From Atherix ibis (Eukaryota; Arthropoda; Insecta; Diptera; Athericidae), in contig OY282609.1 in NCBI GenBank assembly GCA_958298945.1, positions 10,770,326 through 10,834,325 of the forward strand: a stretch of DNA of 64,000 nucleotides. The letters are read 5' to 3'. Positions 22,499 through 35,200 of the stretch are shown one piece after another. The notes beneath the pieces are model-generated. The model was not told where the DNA came from. It ran no database searches and saw nothing but the letters and a program-made list of their open reading frames with translations. The position numbers and the translations under genes are program-made. How positions within the stretch are numbered: the first letter of the stretch is position 1; each line of letters begins with the position of its first letter.

Positions 22499-22551
22499 GC
22501 GAGATTAGTGTAATATTATTTAATAGGCGAGATTAGTGTAATATTATTTAA
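22499..22551 (+). repeat. 25-bp tandem duplication
   Basis: GCGAGATTAGTGTAATATTA... occurs twice without mismatch at 28-bp spacing (22499-22523 and 22527-22551). Confidence 0.9.
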
Positions 22552-22854
22552 ATTTAATTTTAACGCAAAACAGACCACCGTGCTACCAGTTAGATCTAAT
22601 TTTAAGAGTACCTGGTAAATACTCTTCACTCAAAGAGCTAACTTAAAATCCTATCTAAGCGAAATTCGTCTATCACTCATTCTTGCCTCTCAAAAATGCT
22701 TAATACCATGAAAAAAATGTGCTCTTTATAAGGAAGGGTCCTTATAAGCTCCCTGCAAATTTTCGTTAATCAAACTCACGGGATTCCCAAAGCTTAAGCA
22801 AAATTTTATCCTTGTTGGTAACACACTATAAAAATATAAATTCTCTTGTCATGA

Positions 22855-22916
22855 GACCAGGTTGAAACTCGTACAGGTTGAAACTCGGTTACCGGACCAG
22901 GTTGAAACTCGTACAG
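22855..22916 (+). repeat. short tandem repeat of GGTTGAAACTCG
   Basis: Two exact 22-bp copies of GACCAGGTTGAAACTCGTACAG at 22855 and 22895, with a third partial copy (ACAGGTTGAAACTCGG) starting at 22873. Confidence 0.9.
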
Positions 22917-24098
22917 CAGGTCTAGAAGAAACTAACGTACAAGTTATGTGGAGCGAAATCTTGAGTGTTACTAGATTCCTCTCAATAGTATATGCCAATA
23001 CTATTTACTTTTCTGCCATGCCTCGTAAGTAATAGAATGTCAGTTTAGGGATACTATTTAAAATTGGTATCTTGTATATGTGTTTCCTTAAATATATGTA
23101 TAAATAATATTTCAAAATCAATATAAATCACCTAAAGAGTAACTATAAAATTTTGTATTTACCTGAGAAAAAATATATGTTTATCTATAAAATTTTTTTT
23201 ATTAAATCTTAAAAATGAAAAACAATTTTTACTGTACTGATAGTTACAATTATTATTGTTGTAATCTTAGTTCAAGTATTTACACTCAATTTAGAGAAAT
23301 AATTATTTTAATTAATTTTCCAATTGATTTAAATGATTTCATACGCTTTAATTCAATATAAACTGATCCAATAAAAATATAATCAGTAAACAAGTGAACA
23401 TAATCCAATAGTCTATCTGCAGTTTAATAAAGTTTCCATTAATTTATTCGAATTCTATCCAACCCATTGATACGATACGCATATTATTTTTTGATTTATG
23501 ATATTTTATGCTAGATGAAATAAGTGATAAATTTAAATAAAACAACAACATTTATAGCCACCTTTATTAACCATATTTTACACACGAATTCAATTCAAAT
23601 TACAACGTTTCTAAAATGAATTATCGTACAAGTTAGTTGCAATTGTAAATGTACGCATTTTACGGTATGCTCGTATATTAAATTCGAATGTAATTGCTAA
23701 CAAAATTGTTTATTTGTTTTTGTTAGAAAAATATATAAAAGCTTTTTATTTAATAATGAAATATTTCTGGAATATTTAGTATTTTTCCATATCTATGCTA
23801 ATTGGAATATCGGTGGTAATGTAATGTTACCATTAAGAATGATTAATTGTGTTGTAATTTTCTTATACAATATAATTGATGGTTATTTTAGTGTGGCAAA
23901 GAAATTTCATTGAATTTAAAGGAAATTTATTTCATTGTAGAATTATTTTATTGTTTGGAAAATAAAAAGGCAAATTGATACTCGTATAAATTGAAAAATG
24001 TAAGACTAATAAACTTCCTTAAAATACTTTTAAAGTACACTAATGCCCTACTGAATGGAATGTTGCCCTATTCCCATACTATACACGTATGTGTACGT

Positions 24099-24148
24099 GT
24101 TAACTGCTATTCTAGCTTATTAAAAAATAAGCTGGAATAGCAGTTAAC
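24099..24148. repeat. 23-bp inverted repeat, 4-nt loop
   Basis: Left arm 24099-24121 and right arm 24126-24148 pair with a single mismatch around AAAA. No element features are seen nearby. Confidence 0.9.
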
Positions 24149-27100
24149 TGCTGTATTTAACTAGCCTAGTCCCGAAATAAAATTATTTATAAGAAACTTA
24201 AAATAATTAAGTTATTAATCATATCCTTTTCCATCGTTTAAAACTGATAATTTTCACTCTTGTTCAAAAACCAAATCATTCTTCCACTCTATCCGCCTAA
24301 TAATCTCTGACTTAGAAAACAATTACTTCACACTTTCTTCTAATTTCAAAATTTTCTGTCCCTTACGCCTGCATTAAAAACCATGCTTAGGAGCAGAGTT
24401 AAGACTCAGTAGAAACAAAAAGCCAAGCGCCAATCCATCCATCTACAAATACCATTTAACCCATATTTTCCTTTTATATTGGACTCCTGCCATTGTAGAG
24501 CTCCTTGACCCAATAATTCCCTTGCGGTTTTTAGCATCCAACATGTTTGTAGCCCTACAAATGGTTTCTGCATCTTATCTCAGCGACCTTAAATAAAACA
24601 ACCAATACTTCCGAAACTCATAATATGTTTGTTTATTTATTATAAGGTCCCTGAGACAACAGCCAAAGGGCATTATGTAGCGCCACGACCTTTTAATATG
24701 TTTATAAACATCTCTCGTATGATATGTTTATAAACATCAAATTTCCGATTTTGCAAATAAAAAATGTTGCCGAAACATTTTTTATTGCCAGAATCGAAAA
24801 GTTGATTTTCTAAATTTAATCTTTTACTAAATTTGATATTCAATGAAATTATTGAAAATCTATCAAATGTACGTTCGTAATATTTAGCAATATTATTAAA
24901 ACTGGTATTTAATATTAGTTTAAGAAAAATATTTTTTTGATGCAAAAATGCACAGTTTTGTATTCACTATTTTAAAAAGATCATTTTAACAAAACAGTTA
25001 TTATAATACCTTTTTATCAAAACAAATTTTTTTTAATCGTATAAACTATGAAGGTTAAAAAATGATTTTCATGGCTTTGTAAGCAAAGATAGATGACTTT
25101 GTAACCAAATGGTTCTGATGTTGACTAGTTCATTGGATTGTACATGTCTAAGATGGGCTATATGCTTCAACTGTAGACACAAACCTGTGTGGATTGTATC
25201 ATATATGCATAGGTATTTTCGACAAAGAAAAATGTATCGAGATAACAAGCCCACAGACGGGACTTGGTGGACGACATCAAACAAGTAAGTGAGTATGTGA
25301 ATGAATGAAGTCAGCACATGAACTTTAGCGTCTTCCAAGTTCTCCACTTTCGAATATGCTACTACCTACGGTGATCACTACATATTATTTGATTCTAAAT
25401 TAGAATGTACTCTGCATAGCCACCGTCATGTATGAGTTTGAGAATTCAAAGAATTTAACCGGTTCAGCTATATTGGAAGTGACCGACAATGATTCCTACC
25501 ATTTTTCATATCAAGGGGATCGCCAATGTCGTAATAAGGAACCCGCCGTGCTGTTCTTATTTACCGTTCAATAATTTCTACAGCATCAAGGTTCGTCGGC
25601 ACATTTAAAAGGATGCCCGAAGTCTTTTAAGATTATATGTTTTATTTTTTTAACACGATATGAAATATGAGATTTTTCTTTTGGCTTGTTCGAATTTTTA
25701 TCAATATTTTCTTCTGTTTTATGAACGTTAGTAAAGAAATCGTCGAAAATTATTCAGCACATTTGCATGCTGTACGAGTATTTCTAAGCAAATAACAAGG
25801 AACTATGTATTAGAATATTTATACACGTTTGTCATATCTAACAATACTTGAATTCAATTTTATACCAGTGGTGTTCTATTTTGTATTTTGAATCTACGAG
25901 TACAATATTAAAGCTATTGAAAAAGTAGAGCAATTTTATTAAAAACAATTAATTTTTAACTTAGCCTTTGAATTATTACAATACTTTCATACAATTATTA
26001 TTACATTTAATATTTAGTAAATTTATTCGTTAAAAGATGTGTAAGTGTATATTAACAACACCCACATTAATTTAGATACGCATTCGAGTTAACGATTTAC
26101 AACTCTAATACTGATAAAGTCTTATTTTTGTTGAAAGAATTATTTTCAACCCTAAATATGAAAAATATTATTTTAAATAGTCACTTTGCAAATTTTTAAT
26201 ATTAAAAAGTTAAAAGTATAAAAAAAAATTATATAAAAATAATTTACTTTTGTTAAATATTTTCCAGAAATTTTCAAAAGAAACAATTGTAAAAGAAAAA
26301 TTATTCTGAAAAAAAAATCAGAAATTGTAAATATTATTTGTGGAACGTAATTTTAAAAAATTTTCAAATTCTAATATAACCAACTTTTTGAAGAAGTTCA
26401 AATGGAATATTTAGTTTTCATTTCAACTATTTCTTAAAATTGAAAGAGACATTTTTAATATACATAACATATGCAATAATTTTAGTTCCACACCCAATAT
26501 TTAATATAAGCCCAAAAAATTCTGTTTTTTTTGGGATCAAAATGTTAAATTGCTTAATTTATAAATATCGAAATTTATAATATAATATAATTTTTTTATC
26601 TAACAGATTTGTATAAATTCAATATGTTCCACATATGTTCCACAAAAATGCATACCAGTCCAGTACCCTCCATACACTCGAATAATCTTCTCTAAATACT
26701 CATTTTTAATAATTTACCATACACTATGGTAGTATCTTCTCTAAATACTATTGGTCATACGCAAATTAATACATAAGAATGAAGATATTTTTGAATACTT
26801 TCCACAACTCTCAATTTTGAACCATCTACAACCACTATCTCAGTTAGTTACGGATGTTTGGAAACATGTTGAACCACTCCAGACAGCACAGGCTGCGCCT
26901 ACATACCTTCTTGTATACTGGAGTATGTGTGCACTTCTGTCACCCCAACGTAGCATAAAATAATAAGAGAAGCATAAGCATAAAATTCCATACAAAACTC
27001 GATGTGAAAACAAAATCTCGCATGTGAATGCCACTTCCAACCATGCCGGTCTGCCAGCGTACTTCCCAAACTGTTTTGTTATGATTTTTAGTTTAGTTTA

Positions 27101-29610
27101 AGCGTGAAACTGTTTGAAGAAGGGTTGTTGCGCGCTACGCTTCGATTTACAGATACGAGTGTACTCTCGTCCAACGGACTTGGGATAATCGTTCTTACAA
27201 AATTTATACGACATTTTAGACATATTATTGGATCCAATATCATATTGGAATTTGTTCATACTATTTAGTTAATAATAATTTAAAAAAACCATAAAATTTC
27301 AAACATAAAAGTTCCAATAGCTGAAAGTATTATTGTGAGTGCAAAATTCTACTAGGTTTTCTCACTTGGATTAAGAAAACTTACAATTAAGAAAATAGTT
27401 TTTTTTTTCAATATATAATTTAAAAGAAAAATTTTAATAAAGTTTTTTTTAAAAAAAAAAAGGAAATTTAAATATAACAGTTTATAAATTAAAAAAATAT
27501 TTTAAATTAAAAAAGTTTCGTTTAAAAGTAATAGTTATGCAAAAAAAAAACAATATTATGGTGCACTTTGTAAATAATACTAAATTTGTCCATACTAAAA
27601 ATTTATACTTTAATTTTGGGCAAATTATTTTTAGATAATTTATAAGTGATTAATCGAACTACTAACGACTTTTTACTTTGTCTTACAATCTGTAAATACA
27701 ATTTACGCGACAAATAAATTTGTGTTCTACTCATAAATTGTACTTTGGTGAAAATCTACCAGAAAAAAATCGAACAAATATTAATATTGGTAAAAATATT
27801 CACTAAAATAAATCACCTGCGATTTAAAGGAATTCCATTATACATCAGTAATAATCAATCGTAAGTAATAATTTTTCACTTTATTGACAATATATTTTCT
27901 TTATCATATTTAATAGGAAAAGAAGTTTTTTTTGGTAAGAAATGTATTAATTTGCAAAAATTCCAAATATCTACATAATTTGTTTGATATATTGGATTTA
28001 AATAAACTTAAGCTTCGGAACTCGTTTGCATATGTGAGATAATTGAAAATTCCATGAAGATGCTGTGAGTAATCATGAACTAGTGAGCAATAGTAGTAGC
28101 AATATTACACTTGTTATCAAAATGTTGGCGCCCAGAAAAAAATACTTACTGTGGTTTTGTGCATATGACTTATCAATGAGCTATTCGAGGAACGCCTTAA
28201 TGTATTGTCTTGAATAGTAATTAAACACTGGAAAATCTCTTTCTCTTCGTTTTGCTGTAGATTTTATACTTCTTGGATTTGGTAATATTTTCATTAATAC
28301 AATATCATTTCCCTCCGTCAATCAAGGTAACTGGGACTTTCCATATTGGCAATTTAACGCGATAGTATGCCAATGCAAAAAATACATATATGTTGTGATA
28401 TGAATGCGGCCTTTGTCGTCTCTTGTATTCAGATTGAGCCAATGAAGTCGAAGCTGTCCGGATTGCTTTAAAAATCCGGTATTACGACAACGCATTCCAA
28501 TCGAACTGCCCCGGATTTTATGTCTTTCCAAGAACTCTTAAGACATATTTTTACTAAAATATTGAATTTTATTGTATATTGAATTTTCGAAAAAAATTAA
28601 TCAACATGTTATTATATAAGCATTATGTAGGTACTTCGTTTTGATAAAATTTTTGCAAAATTTCTATAGAATTTAATGCAGTAATATTTGTTGGTCATTA
28701 AAGCCGCACGTGCTGAACGTAATTAGATTCGGTCATTTACTAATTTCATCCTAGTTGGTCTGATATGTATTCACTCACTTACTGCATTCCAGTGCGATCA
28801 ACTTAAAGACGAATTTATAGTATTTCTCTTCGTATACGCAGTCGACCAAGTAAATTCAAGTGAATTCGATGGCCAAGTACAATTTCACAGAAATCACTTT
28901 CAATAAAGATTTTCGAAATAAATACGCAGAAATCAAAATAAACCAATTTTCGATTAATATGTATCTTATTGATTTTGAATGAAATCTTGTCCATTTTATT
29001 TAAATAAGAATTCTATTTAAATAAAAGAAATTCTATAAAAATATGCGCAATAGACATTTTCTTAAAAAAAAAACAAAGTCAATTTGCAAGATATCGCATA
29101 TTCTAACTCTTAGGTGAATATATTTATGATACTAATAGTAGACAACAATCTATTAATTAGTAAAAATTTTCCGAAATCACAGACTTGTGCTAATATTTTG
29201 AAACTCGTAAAAATCTACCCTATAGTTAGTAATTCCTTATGAATATGCTACGAAAAATATGTAACTGAATTTACATAATCGTAAAGCGAAAATCTAATGA
29301 TTCCTTTCCGGTAGAAGATCCATAGTTGCCCGAATAATGATACCCTTCCCCACTTGCTGTGTGGTTTTTATACACGCTTCAGAATATTTATATTCCAAAA
29401 ATATATAATTAACTACGTTTTCGAATTTTTCTTCTTTTTTTTTAGGTTGAGTACTATCCGTAAGATTATTATTTTACACCCTAAGATATATGTATAAAAA
29501 TAAATGCGGAGTCAAATTTTTTTTCACAATAAAATTTTTCCAATAATATATAAAATAATTTTAAATTAATTATTATAAAACTGGAATAAATAAAATAATA
29601 ATAATAATAA
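24149..29610. other. gene-free stretch, several less AT-rich islands
   Basis: Islands at about 25070-25640, 26640-27200 and 28100-28560 have normal base mix and open frames of 66-92 codons (for example minus 25347-25069 and minus 28531-28322). I recognise no family, signal peptide or splice pattern in them. ATCTTCTCTAAATACT is repeated near 26688 and 26732. They may be eroded elements or distant exons. Confidence 0.35.
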
Positions 29611-29614
29611 AATA

Positions 29615-30468
29615 TTACCATATTTTCGAAATAATCCAGTAGTTTTCCATATATTTTGCTGCTTCGAAAAAATTTTAAAATATGAATGAATGAAACTGGA
29701 TGGGAGCAATTGCATACTGCATTGCGACCGTCAAGAAAACCAATTAAACACTGGTGACATATTAACGGTCCAGACGAATAACCAAAATAATGCACTGTTC
29801 ACTAATTTCCTTAGCACATATTAATTTTGAATAAATATTGAATTTCTCTTAATAAAAACGACTATCCAAAATTTTCGATATGCTTCATTAGATGTGCATA
29901 TAGTATGCATCGATCAAAAATTTCTGGTTCAGAAAATGCAAAGACAACTCTTTTCCATATTCAGCACTACACTCATACTAATAAGTCCCATCGAATTTAA
30001 GGCATTATCAGCAATATTTAAAGAGTAGGGAAATAATTAAATCTTTCAATGGCATTTGATGCATATCGCGTTTAGTATAATACTTTGACACAGGATCAAA
30101 CTTTACAATAACTTCAGTTTTATTATATGGGAATATTTTATATTTACTAGAATTATTTTTATATTGGATTCTATCGAAATTTTCTGCTATACAAAAGGCA
30201 GCAATTAGTCCACCTGCAGATGACACCATAGCTCCGTTGCACCTGAACTGCCAACTGTGCTCTTCGTGAACCAAACGTTGTATATACTATGAAATGTGTA
30301 CATATTCTGATTTTTTCTCTACACTATCGACTCGATACCATACTTTTTAATGCCCTTTGCCAATCGATTACTTCCTTTGACCAATTCCGATCGTTTATCA
30401 TCGCAGCGATCACATTGAAAATTGAAAAAAAATAATAGAAGGATCCATCGTTTGGAAATGATTTCCAT
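29615..30468 (-). pseudogene. broken trypsin-fold protease-like gene, paralogue of the 31203 gene
   Basis: Reading from 30468, the start MEIISKRWILLLFFF is signal-like, then FQCDRCDDKRSEL matches the CYNCDD region of the intact gene at 31203. An in-frame TAG follows at 30319-30317, and a frameshift lies near 30285. The frame 30274-30008 has HSWQFRCNGAMVSSAG, matching WRFRCTGALYSSR, but the catalytic His of TALHC is Phe (AAFC). After more frame breaks, 29795 onward has YSSGPLICHQCLIGFLDGR, matching DSGALLICANQLVGFGDAR; the Asp before the Ser is Tyr. So it lost both reading frame and catalytic residues. It lies about 735 bp from its relative in divergent orientation, as after an inverted duplication. 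Confidence 0.8.
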
Positions 30469-31202
30469 AACAGATGGAAAACCGGAAAAGGCTGCCTGAA
30501 AAACGGAAGTTTAAAAAATATACCAAACGAACTAGAATTTTTCAGATTTTATCAATTTTTAATTTACTGCCAAAATTAATAGTTAACGTTGTAGTCTACC
30601 ATAAAATATTTTAAAATTGTGTTCAAATATTTATGAATAGGGAAGGGTAGAGGCTATGAATCGGTATTGTATAAGTTTATTGGAAAATTATAATTTTCAC
30701 CTTTTAACATTTAGAACTAAAATGGAAATTTTAATTTAATATATTTATTATAAAGATTTTATTAGCTATTTTTTTTAAAAGACTTTTTGCAATGCTATGA
30801 AATAATATAAAAACATGAAAATGTCCCTAATTACCTTTGGAAAAATATTTTAATATACACACTTGAAATATTATATATTTTTTAAATACTAGTATTTAAA
30901 AAAAACTACTTTATTTGATATGTTTAGTTATTTATTTATTAGTAAATTTATGCACAACATTATCCAAGAAGGCGAATTATTTATTGACGTTATTAGAATA
31001 ATTGCAATAAAATTTATTCGTTCGAACTGAGACAAATATTTTACTTTTTTTATCAAAAATATTTTTCAAGTTTTATTATTGTATTAACTGGTTTGCCAAT
31101 ATTTTTTTTTTTGTTGTAAGAAAATTTTATTTAAACCAGGAGTTTTTTAAAACAAATTTTTTCTGCATTTTATAAATTGTTTGAAGAAAGAAAGCTCTCA
31201 AA
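30469..31202. other. divergent spacer and likely promoter of the protease-like gene
   Basis: AT-rich. The nearest TATA motif (TATAAAT, 31171-31177) is only about 32 bp before the start codon, so either the leader is very short or transcription starts from another site. No GATAAG-TATA pair like that of the G12 genes is seen. Confidence 0.35.
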
Positions 31203-32126
31203 ATGTTTCGAAAAAATAATTCTAGTATTCTTGGATTATTATTGCTGATTATATCGGTCAATTATGCAGCTTGTTTTCCAAGAACAAATTCAACTGATAA
31301 GAAATTAGCAAAACGTTGCTATAACTGCGATGATTTTAACATGGAATATGCCAAGTTCATAATTCAAATAGTGCGTTATCAGGATGGTATTTGGCGATTC
31401 AGATGTACTGGTGCTTTGTATTCTAGCAGAGCAGTTTTAACTGCATTGCATTGCGTAAAATCCGATTTTCTTACTACAAGTTCAGTCGATTATGGGATTA
31501 TTTTCAATCAACCAAATTTGCTCTGCGTCTCCAATGAACATCAAGAATTAAAATTTGAACTCCCTCTACTTGGATCTAGTGGCGTGTATGCCATCGTTGA
31601 TCATCATCACAATAAAATGGAAACAATTGGTGTGGGCATTGTTACAGTTAAACCGAATCTTATTCAAGACTTTGGATTGGATGTAATTAAGTTCAACAGA
31701 ATACCACCTGAAGATAATACTCAATGCAGTGTTCTGTCATATGGAACTTTTCATCCGAATACTAATCCCGAAGGCATTCGAATTGGAAAATTTAGTATTA
31801 TGAATTCAGAGCTTTGTCGAAACTTTTTTGGTCAACCATATAGAGTGATATGCGGTAGAGGCACTAATGAGCCACACTCATTATGTGCGGGAGATTCAGG
31901 TGCACTTCTGATCTGCGCAAATCAATTGGTCGGTTTTGGAGATGCACGTTACGCACCATGTAATGCAAAAGGTATCTCAAGATTTATACGTATTGGTCAT
32001 CTCATAGATAAAATCAATCAGATCGGTGCAGACTTTGATTTCTTTGAAGATTTCGAAAAAAATAACTATCTTCCCAAAACAAGGAAACCTGTAATTGATT
32101 TGGGACCTCACACTTTAAACTTATAA
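31203..32126 (+). CDS. secreted trypsin-fold (S1-type) serine protease or protease homologue
   Basis: A single open frame of 307 residues. Residues 1-24 are a signal peptide (hydrophobic core LGLLLLIISV, end YAAC). No R/K-IVGG activation site is seen; KLAKRCYNCDD (34-44) stands in its place. The S1 core is then clear: WRFRCTGALYSS (64-75) and TALHC (80-84, catalytic His83), with Cys68-Cys84 as the usual pair. The likely Asp is 156 in QDFGLD. CAGDSGALLIC (228-238) has Ser232; GDSGA replaces GDSGG, and the specificity-pocket position six residues before Ser is Ser, as in chymotrypsins. It is intronless with AATAAA at the stop and again at 32238-32243. The triad may be complete, but the odd N-terminus and GDSGA make a non-enzymatic or specialised secreted role possible. 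A broken paralogue lies upstream. Confidence 0.85.
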   Translation: MFRKNNSSILGLLLLIISVNYAACFPRTNSTDKKLAKRCYNCDDFNMEYAKFIIQIVRYQDGIWRFRCTGALYSSRAVLTALHCVKSDFLTTSSVDYGIIFNQPNLLCVSNEHQELKFELPLLGSSGVYAIVDHHHNKMETIGVGIVTVKPNLIQDFGLDVIKFNRIPPEDNTQCSVLSYGTFHPNTNPEGIRIGKFSIMNSELCRNFFGQPYRVICGRGTNEPHSLCAGDSGALLICANQLVGFGDARYAPCNAKGISRFIRIGHLIDKINQIGADFDFFEDFEKNNYLPKTRKPVIDLGPHTLNL

Positions 32127-32247
32127 TAAAAATATTTTCTTTCTATTTTTTCGCCGTTGACTTTTTGGTAGAAAATTTATAATATTTATTATATTTGATT
32201 TGTGAAAAAATAATTTTCATATAACAAAATGCATGTCAATAAAGGTT

Positions 32248-32293
32248 TTAAATTTTTTGTACATTTCAATTTAAATTTTTTGTACATTTCAAT
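32248..32293 (+). repeat. perfect 23-bp tandem duplication
   Basis: The unit TTAAATTTTTTGTACATTTC plus AAT occurs twice head to tail with no mismatch, in the 3' flank of the protease-like gene just past AATAAA. Confidence 0.9.
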
Positions 32294-35200
32294 ATATTTG
32301 ACCATTTTTAATTTCTTTTTTATATAAAATCCAGAAAGATTTAGATTAACTATGACTTGTTTGCCATTAAGAAAATTTATAAGATTTTTCTTCTTTCAAT
32401 CAAACGAACAATGTCCTGATAACCGAAATTCGTCTGTATTTCTAAAAAAGTTGAGTGTAATTTTTTTGTATAGCATTTTAAGTAAGAATTCTTTTTCAAT
32501 TAATTTTTTTATATTAGATAAATTATATTTTCTCCTACTAGTTACATGATAATATTCTATGATTATTATATAAAAATAGAATTTAGTTCTTATTATATGA
32601 ATTTAAAAAAAATATGTAGCAGAATTTAAATTGAGAAAACTATCGAATCATGGAGGTCAATGCCATCAAGGTGACTAATTATGTTATGGCTAGATTAGAA
32701 TACCGCAAGTTTAAGCCAATTCTATATAGTTTTGCGAAAGTAATGAAAAGAAAACTTGAAGAGGTAAAGGCCTCATCGATAGTGCTTGGAATGATTTTGT
32801 TTGAAATTATCCATGTTGCCTTGCCGGAAGGCATATGGATTTGTTTCGAGAGCAGATTTCGTTTTGTGTTTGGTAGACATCGATGTATGCCAATTTAATG
32901 ACCAAGTGTTTTCGCATTTGAAAAACTATTCAGATGACATTTGCACCTGTATAGGTAAAACATACTGCAAATCGTTTAACATATGTTTGGCTTTTAGAAA
33001 TATTTACAACCAATTAACTTGTGCATTTTTTCTTGTTTTTCATTTTATTCTGTATCTTGTGAAGTCTGGTAGCAATAGCCCAACTGGGCATAAGATGTTG
33101 TGTTAATACACCCGAAGGCATTCGAGACTGAAAATTATTGTGGTTATTTGGACAACAGTAGCTTCACAGGTGGCTATATTATTTGTTAAGTATTTTTTTT
33201 ATTTTCGATGACAGATGAAGAGGTCATCTGTTGTCGATTTTTTTTATACAAAGAGATCATCAGCATTGACATATTTGCCTTGAATGCTATCCATTAATAA
33301 ATAATTAAACAACAATAATTTTTTAATAACTTCCAAAGTTAAATCCCATTATTTTTTTACTATACCATATGCCAATATTTATATCGGAATCAAATATTTT
33401 CCTTACAAACGATGCAGTTTTTATTTTCTTTACAAAATCTTATTACAGCATCATACCAGACAATTTTATAAAAGAATAGCTACTGTTGTAACTCTGCAAT
33501 GCAGTATTCCCGTATTTTTATCACTTATTGAAATAACTTCCTGTACGATCTTATATATAGAGTGGTCAAGTTAAAGTCCGGTTCGAGTTCATCGAGATTT
33601 GGTTTGTTTCCGTCTGTTGTCTTCAGTCCCTGGTCTGTTGCCAGCTACTGAACACCAGAAGTATTTTTACTTCGAAAGGGAAGTTTCTGATGAAAATGGT
33701 CTGTGCTTGGAATTTTGCAATCTGCATTATATGGTTGTAGTGTGAAAGGCAAAAGTCAAGAGGCCAATTGCTAATAAATATAGTGGTTACTTGCCATGCT
33801 GCTATAACCTCTTTTTTCATATGTTTTTAGAATCTATCTCGATCTGTTTCATAAAATATAGTAGTCACTGTAAATATTCACTTAACCCTTAATAAAGTAT
33901 GAATATGCAGCTCTTTGCTTCTTTGCACCCTCCCACGTAGGAATAAGAGATTCAAAATGCTGTTAACCACGAAGTCATAAGATTTCATCTGCGGTATTCC
34001 TTCCAACAAAATACTATCCATTGAACTACACCAACATATACCAGAATCATATGGCAGCATACGGAATGCAGATGTTCAGTAAAACAGAAAACTTCGAATG
34101 GTTTTCTCATTAAAAATTATTAAAATTTGAATGTTAAATATTACAAATTATAATCTGAAGTATGTAAAATTTTGCATCTGTTCCGCAGTATTTTCAAAAA
34201 TTATTTCATATAAGTGAATATGAGTATACGTACATAAATATGAATACTCTAATATAAGTAATTTTTTAAATTATAATAAGGAATTGAAGGAATATAAAAA
34301 AATATCTTAAATTATATTTTGATCATTTTATTAAGAAGCAAGAATCTTTTCTAGAAACTTTCCAATAAATAACAATATCTGAATTTTCTTTTAATACAAT
34401 TTGACATTGGATCATTACAAATAACAGTCAGCTCAATTACGGTTCAAATAAAATTTGAAACTCCAAAAGAATGCGGTTCAGTTTATTTATTATAATTCTA
34501 CACTATATAGAAACGCAAGAACTTTAGAGAAATCCCGAAATTTCTTTGGGCTATTAAAATTAGCAAATACATAGAAATGGATAAATATATACTTTTACGA
34601 ATACAAATGGAAAATAATCTTTTTTACATGTATTAATGCATACATGCGCAAAATTTCTCTTAAGAAGATACTAAATAAAAAAATAAGTTAAATGCATGTT
34701 TTGGTATTTAATACTCTCCGATACTCTTTATATGATGTTCATAAAGTGTATCGGAGACATCGAAATAATATATAATATTCCATATCTTTCTATATGTGCA
34801 TGCGTAATATTTATCATGGAAGTCAATTTTATATATTAAACATGGTCTCTAGAAGTTGCAATTTTTCATATCAGCATTTTATCGTTCCTACAAGAGTATA
34901 TACTTTTATCTCTCTCAGACAATTCACATTTTCACTTTATCGTTCTCAAAAGATTGGAAACTTTCAATATAGAATTAACTGCTCTGCATCTCTTTAAAAA
35001 TATTTCCAAAATTAATTAAATAATGCGAAAAGTTCAACCTTCACTAATTATTAATTACATCTACCTATAAAGTTGAAATTTTAATTTTTATAATTATTGG
35101 TGTCGTTTTATTTAAACAACCTTTTTTGTTAAATCGTCTACTAAAACTTTTGTAAAAAAATAAAAAAACTTATTCTAAAATATGACTTTAATAATTGAAT

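Larger units (their letters stand above)
20251..24098. other. gene-free stretch with small tandem repeats
   Basis: No gene is recognised. There are two copies of a 25-bp unit at 22499-22523 and 22527-22551, and a GACCAGGTTGAAACTCGTACAG repeat at 22855-22876 and 22895-22916 with a partial copy between. The segment at 20880-21400 and that at 22300-23050 are less AT-rich and may be eroded elements. Confidence 0.4.
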
